Positions 1-5,742 of a stretch of 7,511 nt of DNA are shown piece by piece. A model generated the notes under the pieces. It was given only the letters and a program-made list of their open reading frames with translations, did not search any database and was not told the origin of the DNA. The stretch covers positions 1 through 7,511 of the forward strand of contig CANNUR010000142.1 of the NCBI GenBank assembly GCA_947523045.1, given 5' to 3'. The position numbers and the translations under genes are program-made. Position 1 is the first letter of the stretch; each line of letters starts with the position of its first letter. The stretch is from an uncultured Prosthecobacter sp. GTDB taxonomy: Bacteria; Verrucomicrobiota; Verrucomicrobiia; Verrucomicrobiales; Verrucomicrobiaceae.

Positions 1-635
1 CGCAGGGTCAGGCCAAGCAGGCCGAGCAGGGCCAGCACCACGCGCCCGGGCTCGGGGACGCCGGCGACGGAGTTGGCCTGGAACAGCGACGAGGCATACC
101 CGCCACCGAGGGTGGTGTCGTAGGCGGCGAGGGCGTACGCACCGCCGTCGGCCGGCATGTTGAAGCTGATTTGCGAGCCGGACCCTGCATCGATCGTGCT
201 GGACCGAAAAGAGCCATAGGACTCGCCGCCCGCCAGGGTGGAGCCGGCCGTCGTAATGCTGGGGAACCAGTAGAACATCAGCTCCGTGCCACCCGCGCCC
301 GTGGCATTGCCGTTGGTGATGCCGGTGAAATCGCTGACGCTGATGGCGGAGCTGTATCCAAAAGTGCCGCTGCTGATGTCCTTCGCCCCAAAGACATCCA
401 GGATTCGATTGCCACCGAGACTGCCACCTGCGGTCAGCGTGCTGCCGATCAGGGAGGCCCCCTGGGCGAAACCACTGCCGCTCGTGTTGGCGACAAGAAC
501 GCCGATGGCGCCATTGTTGACCATGCTTGCGCCACCCGCAGTGTAAGCGGGCCCAAAATCAAAATTAATCGTCACGGACGCCTGCGCGAGAGTGCCTAGC
601 GTCATGAACAACAGAGCGGAGAATTTCTTCATCAT
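1..635 (-). CDS. PEP-CTERM sorting-domain protein, C-terminus cut by window edge
   Basis: This is a secreted protein of unknown function with a sorting tail. The open frame runs from an ATG at 635 off the left end: 211 full codons and no stop. Residues 1-20 (MMKKFSALLFMTLGTLAQAS) form a signal peptide. The middle is rich in Gly, Ser, Thr and Ala with almost no charge, as in surface or matrix proteins. Residues 193-211 read VPEPGRVVLALLGLLGLTL: the PEP motif followed by a hydrophobic helix. The Arg cluster that normally ends such a tail would lie just outside the window. In known systems exosortase cleaves this tail after export, often in bacteria that make exopolysaccharide; no exosortase gene is present here. 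The gene starts 32 nt after the TIGR02597-type gene on the same strand, so co-transcription is likely. The second Met is an equally possible start. No Shine-Dalgarno is visible. The body matches no enzyme family I recognise. Confidence 0.9.
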   Translation of the reverse strand, partial: MMKKFSALLFMTLGTLAQASVTINFDFGPAYTAGGASMVNNGAIGVLVANTSGSGFAQGASLIGSTLTAGGSLGGNRILDVFGAKDISSGTFGYSSAISVSDFTGITNGNATGAGGTELMFYWFPSITTAGSTLAGGESYGSFRSSTIDAGSGSQISFNMPADGGAYALAAYDTTLGGGYASSLFQANSVAGVPEPGRVVLALLGLLGLTL

Positions 636-667
636 CGTGTGGCGGCGGCTTCGTTCGCGGGGTGGGC

Positions 668-1720
668 TCAGAATGTGTTGGTCCAGAAATAGGTGGCATT
701 CGCGGGATCCTGATGCTTGCGGATGATCAGGCCGTGGGAAGGCTGAATGAGGTCGTCGCCATCATCCGCCGTTCCTCCAATTCTTCTCCAGGTGCCACTG
801 AAGTAGTAATAGGTCTTGACCGGGGCCTTGTTGATGCCGGCAGTGGCATTGTCAAAAACCAGCACCTGATCCCGCCGGCCATTGTTGAGGGTGCTCGTGC
901 TGGCCATGAAAGCACCGCTGGAAATGAGCTCGAGGTCCTTGATTTTGACGGGAACCGGACGCCCCGACGAAACGAAGTTGTCCTGCTGGCCACCACTGCG
1001 AGTGGCCAGGGGGGCCGTCACGGGATTCAATTCCACCCCCCCAGTCGGCGTGTAGAAAGTCGAGGCCGTGATTGTGGCGTGGTTGTGGCGAATGATGAAG
1101 TAGCTGTCCGGGAAGAGAATCACCTCATTCGAGACTTCCCCCGTGGTTTTGCGCCAACCGGTGCTCAAGACGTAATAGGTTTCGGAGGGAGCAAGGTTGG
1201 TGCCGACGCCATTGACGTTGGGCAACAGCAGCAGCGACCGGCGCTGGTTTGCGAGCGTGCCGGTGGAGGTGACCAACGTCGTCTGCGACGCGGGCGGAAA
1301 CAGGCTGGAAAGAGTCCAAAACGGGTGGATGCGGAATGTCACGCCGGCATCAAATCCCGTGGCACTGTCCCCTGCGAGATCCAGCGTCACCGTGCCTGCG
1401 GCATTGGCGGCGACCTGATAGTACATGCCCGCCTTGGCTCCGCTGAGAATACGCACAAAGTGAAGTCCTTGGAACGCGTTGGCCGTCCAGTTCGACTCAC
1501 CCTCGGGCGTCAGCGTGATCTGGCCAGTGCCGGCAGCACTGCTGAGCACCACGCCTTGAAACACCGCCGGGCGGGCAAATGGCACCGCACAGACCGTATC
1601 CGACTGCGGCAGACATTCCACGACATTGAACCCCACCGGCGGCGTTTCGGCCGACTGGGCCAACAGGCCCCGGGCGCCTGCAAGACACAGGCACAGAGAG
1701 ATGGCGGTGAAGGCGTTCAT
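668..1720 (-). CDS. TIGR02597 family secreted protein
   Basis: Secreted protein of 350 aa and unknown molecular function. It resembles the TIGR02597 family, which I know mainly from Verrucomicrobia. Residues 1-22 are a signal peptide (MNAFTAISLCLCLAGARGLLAQ). Family-like stretches follow: SDTVCAVPFARPAVFQGVV (40-58), WTANAFQGLHFVRILSG (78-94), and FWTLSSLFP (134-142). Two related segments then follow, about 160-222 and 282-346. Each has RR near its start, a TYY block, a GWR or TWR motif and an IIR motif, so the second half looks duplicated. The frame stays open upstream to an ATG at 1777, but those 19 residues are charged and precede a good signal peptide, so 1720 is the better start. The PEP-CTERM gene follows after 32 nt and the two probably share an mRNA. 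I infer a surface or matrix role from export and the neighbour only; no catalytic motif is visible. Confidence 0.85.
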   Translation of the reverse strand: MNAFTAISLCLCLAGARGLLAQSAETPPVGFNVVECLPQSDTVCAVPFARPAVFQGVVLSSAAGTGQITLTPEGESNWTANAFQGLHFVRILSGAKAGMYYQVAANAAGTVTLDLAGDSATGFDAGVTFRIHPFWTLSSLFPPASQTTLVTSTGTLANQRRSLLLLPNVNGVGTNLAPSETYYVLSTGWRKTTGEVSNEVILFPDSYFIIRHNHATITASTFYTPTGGVELNPVTAPLATRSGGQQDNFVSSGRPVPVKIKDLELISSGAFMASTSTLNNGRRDQVLVFDNATAGINKAPVKTYYYFSGTWRRIGGTADDGDDLIQPSHGLIIRKHQDPANATYFWTNTF

Positions 1721-1727
1721 GGTGGAC

Positions 1728-1744
1728 GGAATTTCCGGAATTTC
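1728..1744 (-). repeat. Short tandem repeat (GGAATTTC x2) just upstream of the TIGR02597-type start
   Basis: GGAATTTC occurs at 1728-1735 and again at 1737-1744, a 9-nt period, with the palindrome TTCCGGAA (1733-1740) across the junction. It sits 8-24 nt before the ATG at 1720, in the place expected for the 5' leader. It could affect translation or bind a regulator, or it could be chance. Confidence 0.35.
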
Positions 1745-1791
1745 TTTCCGACACTTCCTGTTATCGGATTCGGTCAATCCTGTCGAGACTA

Positions 1792-1809
1792 TTTTTTCTG
1801 GCGAAAAAA
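1792..1809. repeat. T6/A6 inverted repeat in the divergent region
   Basis: TTTTTTC (1792-1798) and GAAAAAA (1803-1809) are exact reverse complements with a TGGC loop. The element lies between divergent genes, so it could be an AT-rich promoter element or protein site. It is unlikely to be a normal terminator, because the stem is nearly all A-T pairs and no gene ends here. Confidence 0.4.
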
Positions 1810-1912
1810 CTCATTGTGCCTTGTCGACATGCCCTCCCGCAGGGAGGCGACCGGCTCCTTTCGCCACCACTTTCCGCGTGCCAAACAGCGGAAACCCGGC
1901 ATCTTTCACGCC

Positions 1913-2443
1913 ATGAAACACTACCTCTGGGATTCCTACTTCGTGGAACTGTTCGACGCCTGCGTGGACGAGTACGACGAGGGCAACCGCGACTACGAGA
2001 GCTGGTTCAGCGACGAAGACCAGGAATTCCTGCGCAGCATCGGCTGCCGCGAGCGGGAGTTTTTCGACTTCGTCGAAGACAATGTCACCTCGGGCGGCGA
2101 GAATCCGACGGCGATCACCGCCCTGCTGGTGGCGGCGGTGCGGCGCGACTATTTCTTGACGATTCAGAAGGGGGTGCCAAGCACGCGCATCGTCGCTCCC
2201 TCGGAACTGCCGGCCAAGACGGCGGAACTGGACGGCCTCGTCTGGCTCCCGCGCATCCTGGTCAAGGCACGCGCCAAGCTGCGTGGCGAGATGGATCCTG
2301 ACACCATGTTTGGCTGTGGCGGTGACCGCGCCTTCCTGGAAAAGCACGACATCCACCCCGCCGACTTTCTGCGGGTGGTCTGGGCTGCCGGCGATGACGA
2401 CGCCAAGGTGCTGGCCTACGTCAAGGCCAGGGCGCTTCCATGA
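1913..2443 (+). CDS. DUF5069 domain-containing protein
   Basis: Cytoplasmic protein of 176 aa with no signal peptide or membrane segment; biochemical role unknown. The C-terminal part, about residues 103-174, matches DUF5069 by eye: LDGLVWLPRILVKARAKLRG (106-125), an FGCGGDRAFL segment (133-142), and DFLRVVWAAGDDDAKVLAYV (151-170). The first 100 residues are acidic and aromatic, starting MKHYLWDSYFVELFDACVDE, with FFDFVEDNV at 50-58 and RRDYFLTIQKGVPS at 77-90. I recall this N-terminal block from verrucomicrobial relatives; shorter DUF5069 proteins lack it. The frame is open far upstream because it runs opposite the neighbouring gene. The ATG at 1913 was chosen because the family-like sequence begins exactly there. 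An ATG at 1829 would add 28 basic residues. No Shine-Dalgarno is visible. The gene diverges from the TIGR02597-type gene and stands 150 nt before the GreA/B-like gene. Confidence 0.85.
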   Translation: MKHYLWDSYFVELFDACVDEYDEGNRDYESWFSDEDQEFLRSIGCREREFFDFVEDNVTSGGENPTAITALLVAAVRRDYFLTIQKGVPSTRIVAPSELPAKTAELDGLVWLPRILVKARAKLRGEMDPDTMFGCGGDRAFLEKHDIHPADFLRVVWAAGDDDAKVLAYVKARALP

Positions 2444-2478
2444 AAAGAACCGATGGAACGATCCGGCTCCACCTCAGC

Positions 2479-2493
2479 CCTGCCTCTGGCAGG
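2479..2493 (+). terminator. Short GC hairpin after the DUF5069 gene, possible weak terminator
   Basis: CCTGCC (2479-2484), loop TCT, GGCAGG (2488-2493) form a perfect 6-bp stem 36 nt after the DUF5069 stop. A CCCC-TC-GGGG stem follows at 2503-2512. No clean T-run follows the first stem, and only a mixed TCTTCCCTTT (2513-2522) follows the second. Nothing else is visible in the 150-nt gap 2444-2593. Confidence 0.25.
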
Positions 2494-2593
2494 CCGTGCC
2501 TTCCCCTCGGGGTCTTCCCTTTGAGGCCGCAATCCGCAGACTGCCTTCGTCATTCCGCTTGCGCCCCGCATCGACCTGCGACAGCGCTCGAAC

Positions 2594-3064
2594 GTGACCC
2601 GAAATGTCGTTCTCAAAGAGATCCTCGCTGTGCTTCAGACCGAGCTCGCGTCGCTCACTCAAGTGGCACAGGGCAGCTTTGCCGCCGCCACCGATCCCGA
2701 CAGCCGGGCCGAGAACAAGTATGACACGCGCACCCTGGAAGCCTCGTATGTCGCCCGCGGCCAGGCCCGGCGGGTGACGGAATTGCAGGAGGCCGTGCAG
2801 GCCTTCACCGCCCTCAACGTGACGTCGCCCACCCCCGCAGCCTCCATCCAACTCGGTTCGCTGGTGACCCTTCAGGCCCCCTGGGGCGAGGAGCATTTCT
2901 TTCTCGGCCCCTTCGCCGGCGGCACCGAAGTCCAGTTTGAGGGTACTGAAATCGTCGTCATCACGCCGGCCTCCGCCCTCGGTCAAAAGCTGGTGGGCCG
3001 CCACCCTGGCGACACCATCCTGCTCCGCCCGGACGCCCCGGCGCGCATCAGCCGGGTGGCCTAA
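2594..3064 (+). CDS. GreA/GreB family elongation-factor-like protein
   Basis: Cytoplasmic protein of 156 aa, close to the usual Gre length (about 158). Gre factors enter the RNA polymerase secondary channel and help it cleave backtracked transcripts. Residues 1-72 look like the helical N-terminal arm, with AENKYDTRTLEASYVARGQ (39-57) where GreA has its ENAEY segment. Residues 84-145 match the C-terminal domain: IQLGSLVTL (85-93), GEEHFFLGPFAGG (98-110), IVVITPASALGQKLVG (120-135), HPGD (137-140). The first of the two acidic tip residues of E. coli GreA (D41, E44) seems replaced, while E40 fits the second, so cleavage activity is uncertain. This looks like the divergent GreAB-like branch found beside true GreA in many genomes. 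The only standard start after the in-frame stop at 2522 is GTG at 2594; no Shine-Dalgarno is visible. The gene is convergent with the desaturase, with 2 nt between their stop codons. Confidence 0.8.
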   Translation: MTRNVVLKEILAVLQTELASLTQVAQGSFAAATDPDSRAENKYDTRTLEASYVARGQARRVTELQEAVQAFTALNVTSPTPAASIQLGSLVTLQAPWGEEHFFLGPFAGGTEVQFEGTEIVVITPASALGQKLVGRHPGDTILLRPDAPARISRVA

Positions 3065-3066
3065 CT

Positions 3067-3681
3067 TCAAACCTTCGAACTTGCCTTGCGCAACTCCGCA
3101 ATCCACTCCGGCACCCCGCCCTGGCCGGGCACGGAGGTGTCGGGACGGCGGTGCAGGCCGAAGACGCGGGCCAGCAGCCACTCGAGACCGACCCAGAACT
3201 GCAGGGCATCGAGCACGGGATTGAGGGCGTTGGTGACCGGGCAGTAACGCACGTCCTTGGGATTTGTGTGATGGACCGCGTGATGCTGCGGGGTCTGCAG
3301 GACGCGCAGGCGCTGCAGCAGGGTGATGAGGCGGCCGTTCTCGCGGCGCGTGCGGTGCGACCACTTGTGCACCTCGTTGGCGTTGCCGGCGACCGCGGCA
3401 AAGAGCAGGACCTGCCAGGTGAGACAGCCCAGCGCCGCGGCGCCGGCGACCAGCAGGGCTGCACCGATCAGCAGTTCGCGGTTGCTCTGCCACCAGGAGT
3501 TGCGGGTCATCCAGCGCGGCAGGTGGTGGTGCAGGGTGTTGGGCCGACCGATGGCGCGGCCGACCCACGGGGTGTCCTCGCGGATGTAGGCATCTTCGAA
3601 CCAGTGGACGAGACCGGCGACAAAGTCCGCGGCCAGGATGACACCGGCCGCCTGCAGGGGGAGTAGGATGAGGTCGTTCAT
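3067..3681 (-). CDS. CarF/TMEM189-like lipid desaturase (plasmanylethanolamine desaturase family)
   Basis: Integral membrane histidine-box desaturase of 204 aa. Characterised relatives (bacterial CarF, animal TMEM189/PEDS1) make the vinyl-ether bond of plasmalogens; plant FAD4 of the same superfamily desaturates a fatty acyl chain. The motifs fit: ADFVAGLVHWFED (18-30), GRPNTLHHHLP (45-55), NANEVHKWSHR (100-110), TPQHHAVHH (130-138), YCPVTNALNPVLDALQFW (146-163). All metal-ligand-type histidine clusters are present. Hydrophobic segments lie near 4-25 and 70-99. The frame is open to an ATG at 3771, giving 234 aa, but those 30 residues are basic and family-unlike and would cover a palindrome, so the Met at 3681 is preferred. 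Upstream of it, GGTGGTGCGGGG is at best a weak ribosome site. The gene diverges from the acetylesterase-sialidase gene. The substrate, ether lipid or acyl chain, cannot be told from sequence alone. Confidence 0.85.
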   Translation of the reverse strand: MNDLILLPLQAAGVILAADFVAGLVHWFEDAYIREDTPWVGRAIGRPNTLHHHLPRWMTRNSWWQSNRELLIGAALLVAGAAALGCLTWQVLLFAAVAGNANEVHKWSHRTRRENGRLITLLQRLRVLQTPQHHAVHHTNPKDVRYCPVTNALNPVLDALQFWVGLEWLLARVFGLHRRPDTSVPGQGGVPEWIAELRKASSKV

Positions 3682-3812
3682 GACCCCGCACCACCTAGCC
3701 AGCCGCGGCCCGGGGGTGACATTGATAAACCGCCTCTTTGGATTGACCGGGTCAATGATGCGTCTGTCCATTTTGTCGCGAGTCCGCCGTGCGCTGCGCC
3801 GTTGTTTTCGCC
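3682..3812. promoter_or_regulatory. Divergent promoter region with a 15-nt palindrome at 3742-3756
   Basis: This region separates the desaturase from the acetylesterase-sialidase gene and is AT-richer at 3720-3775. ATTGACC (3742-3748), one G, then GGTCAAT (3750-3756) form a perfect 7-bp inverted repeat: an operator-like site for a dimeric regulator, placed to act on both genes. TTGACC in either arm could also serve as a -35 box, but no good -10 sits 16-18 nt away in either direction. A 7-bp arm can occur by chance about once in a window this size, so position is the main argument. Confidence 0.4.
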
Positions 3813-5672
3813 ATGCGACTGCTCCTTCTCGCCAGCCTGATCACCGCCCTGCCGCTGCAGGCCGTGCCGCTGCGCTTCGCCCTCGCCGGGGATTCGACCG
3901 TAGCCACGGTCGCCAAGGCGCCCAAGGATCGACCCGACCTCGCCGGCTGGGGGCAGCACTTCGCCACCTTCCTGGCGCCGGATTGCACGGTCGCCAACCA
4001 CGCCCGCGGCGGCGCCAGCACGAAGAGCTTTCGCGACCTCGGCCTCTGGGATCGTGTGCTGGCGGAAAAGGCCGATTGGGTGCTGATCCAGTTCGGTCAC
4101 AACGATCAACCCGGCAAGGGCCCCCAGCGCGAAACCGATCCCGCCGGCTCCTACCGCGACAACCTGCGCCGCTTCATCGCGGAGGCCCGCGCCGCCGGCT
4201 CCCGACCCGTGCTGATAACCTCGGTCGCCCGTCGCACCTATGAGAACGGTCGCCTGGCCTCGACCCTCGTGCCCTACGCCGAGGCCGTGCTGGCGGTCGG
4301 CCGCGAGACGAACGTGCCGGTGGTCGATCTGCACCGCGCCAGCTCGCTGCTGTTCGACCAGCGCGGGGAAACATTCTGCCAGGCCACCTATGGTCCGTCG
4401 CCGACCGATCGCACCCACTTCAATGCCGAGGGCGCGCGCCTGGTGGCGAGGCTGGTTGCCGAGGGCCTGGCCCAGGCCGTGCCCGAACTTGACGACACGC
4501 TGCGCCTGGTCCCAGCCCCGCCGCCCGGCTCGCCCTTTCGTCTGCAGGTCGATACGATCACGCACGGCTACGACGGCGAAACCTGCTGGGTGCACCCGCG
4601 CGCCGGGACCCTCCCGGGCCCGACGCCGTCGGTGGTGCTGACGATGCAGAAACTGCTGCTCACCGGCAGCGATGTCTTTTATGCGCTCAACGACCTGCGC
4701 AGCGACGACCTCGGCCGCACCTGGAGCGCCATCACACCGCATGAGGCGACGCTCGGTCGGCGCAGCGAGCCGGACGAGGTCATCGTCGCAGCCAGCGACT
4801 TCACCCCGCAGTGGCATGCCGGCAGCGGCAAGCTGCTCGGCATCGGCCACACGGTCCGCTACCGCGGCGACAAGGTGATCGCCAACCGCCGGCGCGAGAC
4901 CGCCTGGTCGGTGTACGATGCCGACGCGCGCACCTGGAGCGCCTGGCAGACGCTGAAGCTGCCGGACGCCCCCAAGTTTTACAACTGCGGCGCCGGCAGC
5001 GTGCAGCGCGTCGATCTCGACAACGGCGAGATCCTGCTGCCGGTGTATGGCAAGGCCGAGGCCGACAAATTCTACCGTGTCACCGTCCTGCGCTGCGCCT
5101 TCGACGGCCGGGAGTTGCGCTACCTCGGCCAGGGCAGCGAACTGGTGCTTGAATCGGGGCGCGGGGTCTATGAGCCCTCGCTGGCACACTTCCAGGGGCG
5201 CTTCTACCTGACCCTGCGCAACGACACCGACGGCTATGTGGCGGTCAGCGACGACGGCCTGAACTTTGGCCCGCTGCAGCCCTGGCGCTACAACGACGGC
5301 ACCCCGCTCGGCAACTACAACACCCAGCAGCACTGGATCAGCCGCCCGGACGCGCTCTACCTGGTCTACACCCGCCGGGGGGGCCACAACGACCACGTCT
5401 TCCGCCATCGCGCCCCGCTGTTCCTGGCCCGCGTCGATCCGACCGGCCCCGCCATCCTGCGCGAGACCGAGACTGTCCTCGTGCCCGAGCGCGGCGCCCG
5501 CCTGGGCAACTTCGGGGTCACCGAGGTCTCCGAAAACGAGACCTGGGTCACCGTGGCCGAGTGGATGCAGGCGGCCTCGCCGAACCATGTTATCCCGCCC
5601 GACAACGCCTTCGGCGCCGACAACCGCATCTGGGCTGCGCGCTTGTTTTGGTCGCCGGCCAGCAAACCTTGA
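3813..5672 (+). CDS. Secreted SGNH acetylesterase (CE12-like) fused to a sialidase-like beta-propeller
   Basis: Exported two-domain protein of 619 aa. Residues 1-17 (MRLLLLASLITALPLQA) are a signal peptide. Residues about 20-222 match rhamnogalacturonan acetylesterase, an SGNH hydrolase: block I AGDST (Ser28), block II NHARGGAST (62-70), block III QFGHND (Asn97), block V DRTHFN (Asp199, His202). All catalytic residues are present. Residues about 245-615 resemble a sialidase/BNR propeller, with Asp-box-like SDDLGRTW (297-304) and VSDDGLNFG (478-486). Family-like stretches include WVHPRAGTLPG (259-269), YEPSL (453-457) and an NTQQHW segment. The acetylesterase half should remove O-acetyl groups from a sugar and the propeller may cleave or bind the same glycan. 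True sialidase activity is not assured, because no classic RIP motif is seen. An in-frame GTG at 3789 gives 8 more residues before the signal peptide; the ATG at 3813 is preferred. The Sel1 gene follows after 70 nt. Confidence 0.88.
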   Translation: MRLLLLASLITALPLQAVPLRFALAGDSTVATVAKAPKDRPDLAGWGQHFATFLAPDCTVANHARGGASTKSFRDLGLWDRVLAEKADWVLIQFGHNDQPGKGPQRETDPAGSYRDNLRRFIAEARAAGSRPVLITSVARRTYENGRLASTLVPYAEAVLAVGRETNVPVVDLHRASSLLFDQRGETFCQATYGPSPTDRTHFNAEGARLVARLVAEGLAQAVPELDDTLRLVPAPPPGSPFRLQVDTITHGYDGETCWVHPRAGTLPGPTPSVVLTMQKLLLTGSDVFYALNDLRSDDLGRTWSAITPHEATLGRRSEPDEVIVAASDFTPQWHAGSGKLLGIGHTVRYRGDKVIANRRRETAWSVYDADARTWSAWQTLKLPDAPKFYNCGAGSVQRVDLDNGEILLPVYGKAEADKFYRVTVLRCAFDGRELRYLGQGSELVLESGRGVYEPSLAHFQGRFYLTLRNDTDGYVAVSDDGLNFGPLQPWRYNDGTPLGNYNTQQHWISRPDALYLVYTRRGGHNDHVFRHRAPLFLARVDPTGPAILRETETVLVPERGARLGNFGVTEVSENETWVTVAEWMQAASPNHVIPPDNAFGADNRIWAARLFWSPASKP

Positions 5673-5742
5673 AGCGCTTTCGAGCAAGCCGGCCGCGAGT
5701 TTGTCTGTTGTAGTGCCCAGCCTGAAACGTATGCCTCCTGTC

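Larger units (their letters stand above)
1721..1912. promoter_or_regulatory. Divergent intergenic region with promoters for both flanking genes
   Basis: This 192-nt stretch lies between the minus-strand TIGR02597-type gene and the plus-strand DUF5069 gene, so both promoters should be here. It is clearly more AT-rich than the flanking genes, especially 1728-1820. It holds a tandem repeat (1728-1744), an inverted repeat GGATT-CGGTC-AATCC (1766-1780), a T6/A6 inverted repeat (1792-1809), and a short CCTCCC/GGGAGG stem (1833-1847). I could not find a convincing pair of -35 and -10 boxes for either direction. A longer DUF5069 frame could start at the ATG at 1829, but the residues added do not look like that family. 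Confidence 0.5.

Noticed and set aside
662..1912. Upstream extension of the DUF5069 frame, giving a 593-aa protein
   Set aside because: The extra part lies opposite the TIGR02597-type gene and resembles nothing; the DUF5069-type protein begins naturally at 1913.
2474..3694. 406-codon minus-strand frame spanning the GreA/B-like and desaturase genes
   Set aside because: Arg/Pro/Gly-rich shadow; the desaturase motifs are in a different minus-strand frame and the Gre motifs are on the plus strand.
5266..5730. Upstream extension of the Sel1 protein frame
   Set aside because: It overlaps the 3' part of the acetylesterase-sialidase gene in another frame, reads as Ser/Pro/Arg-rich noise and would bury the signal peptide.
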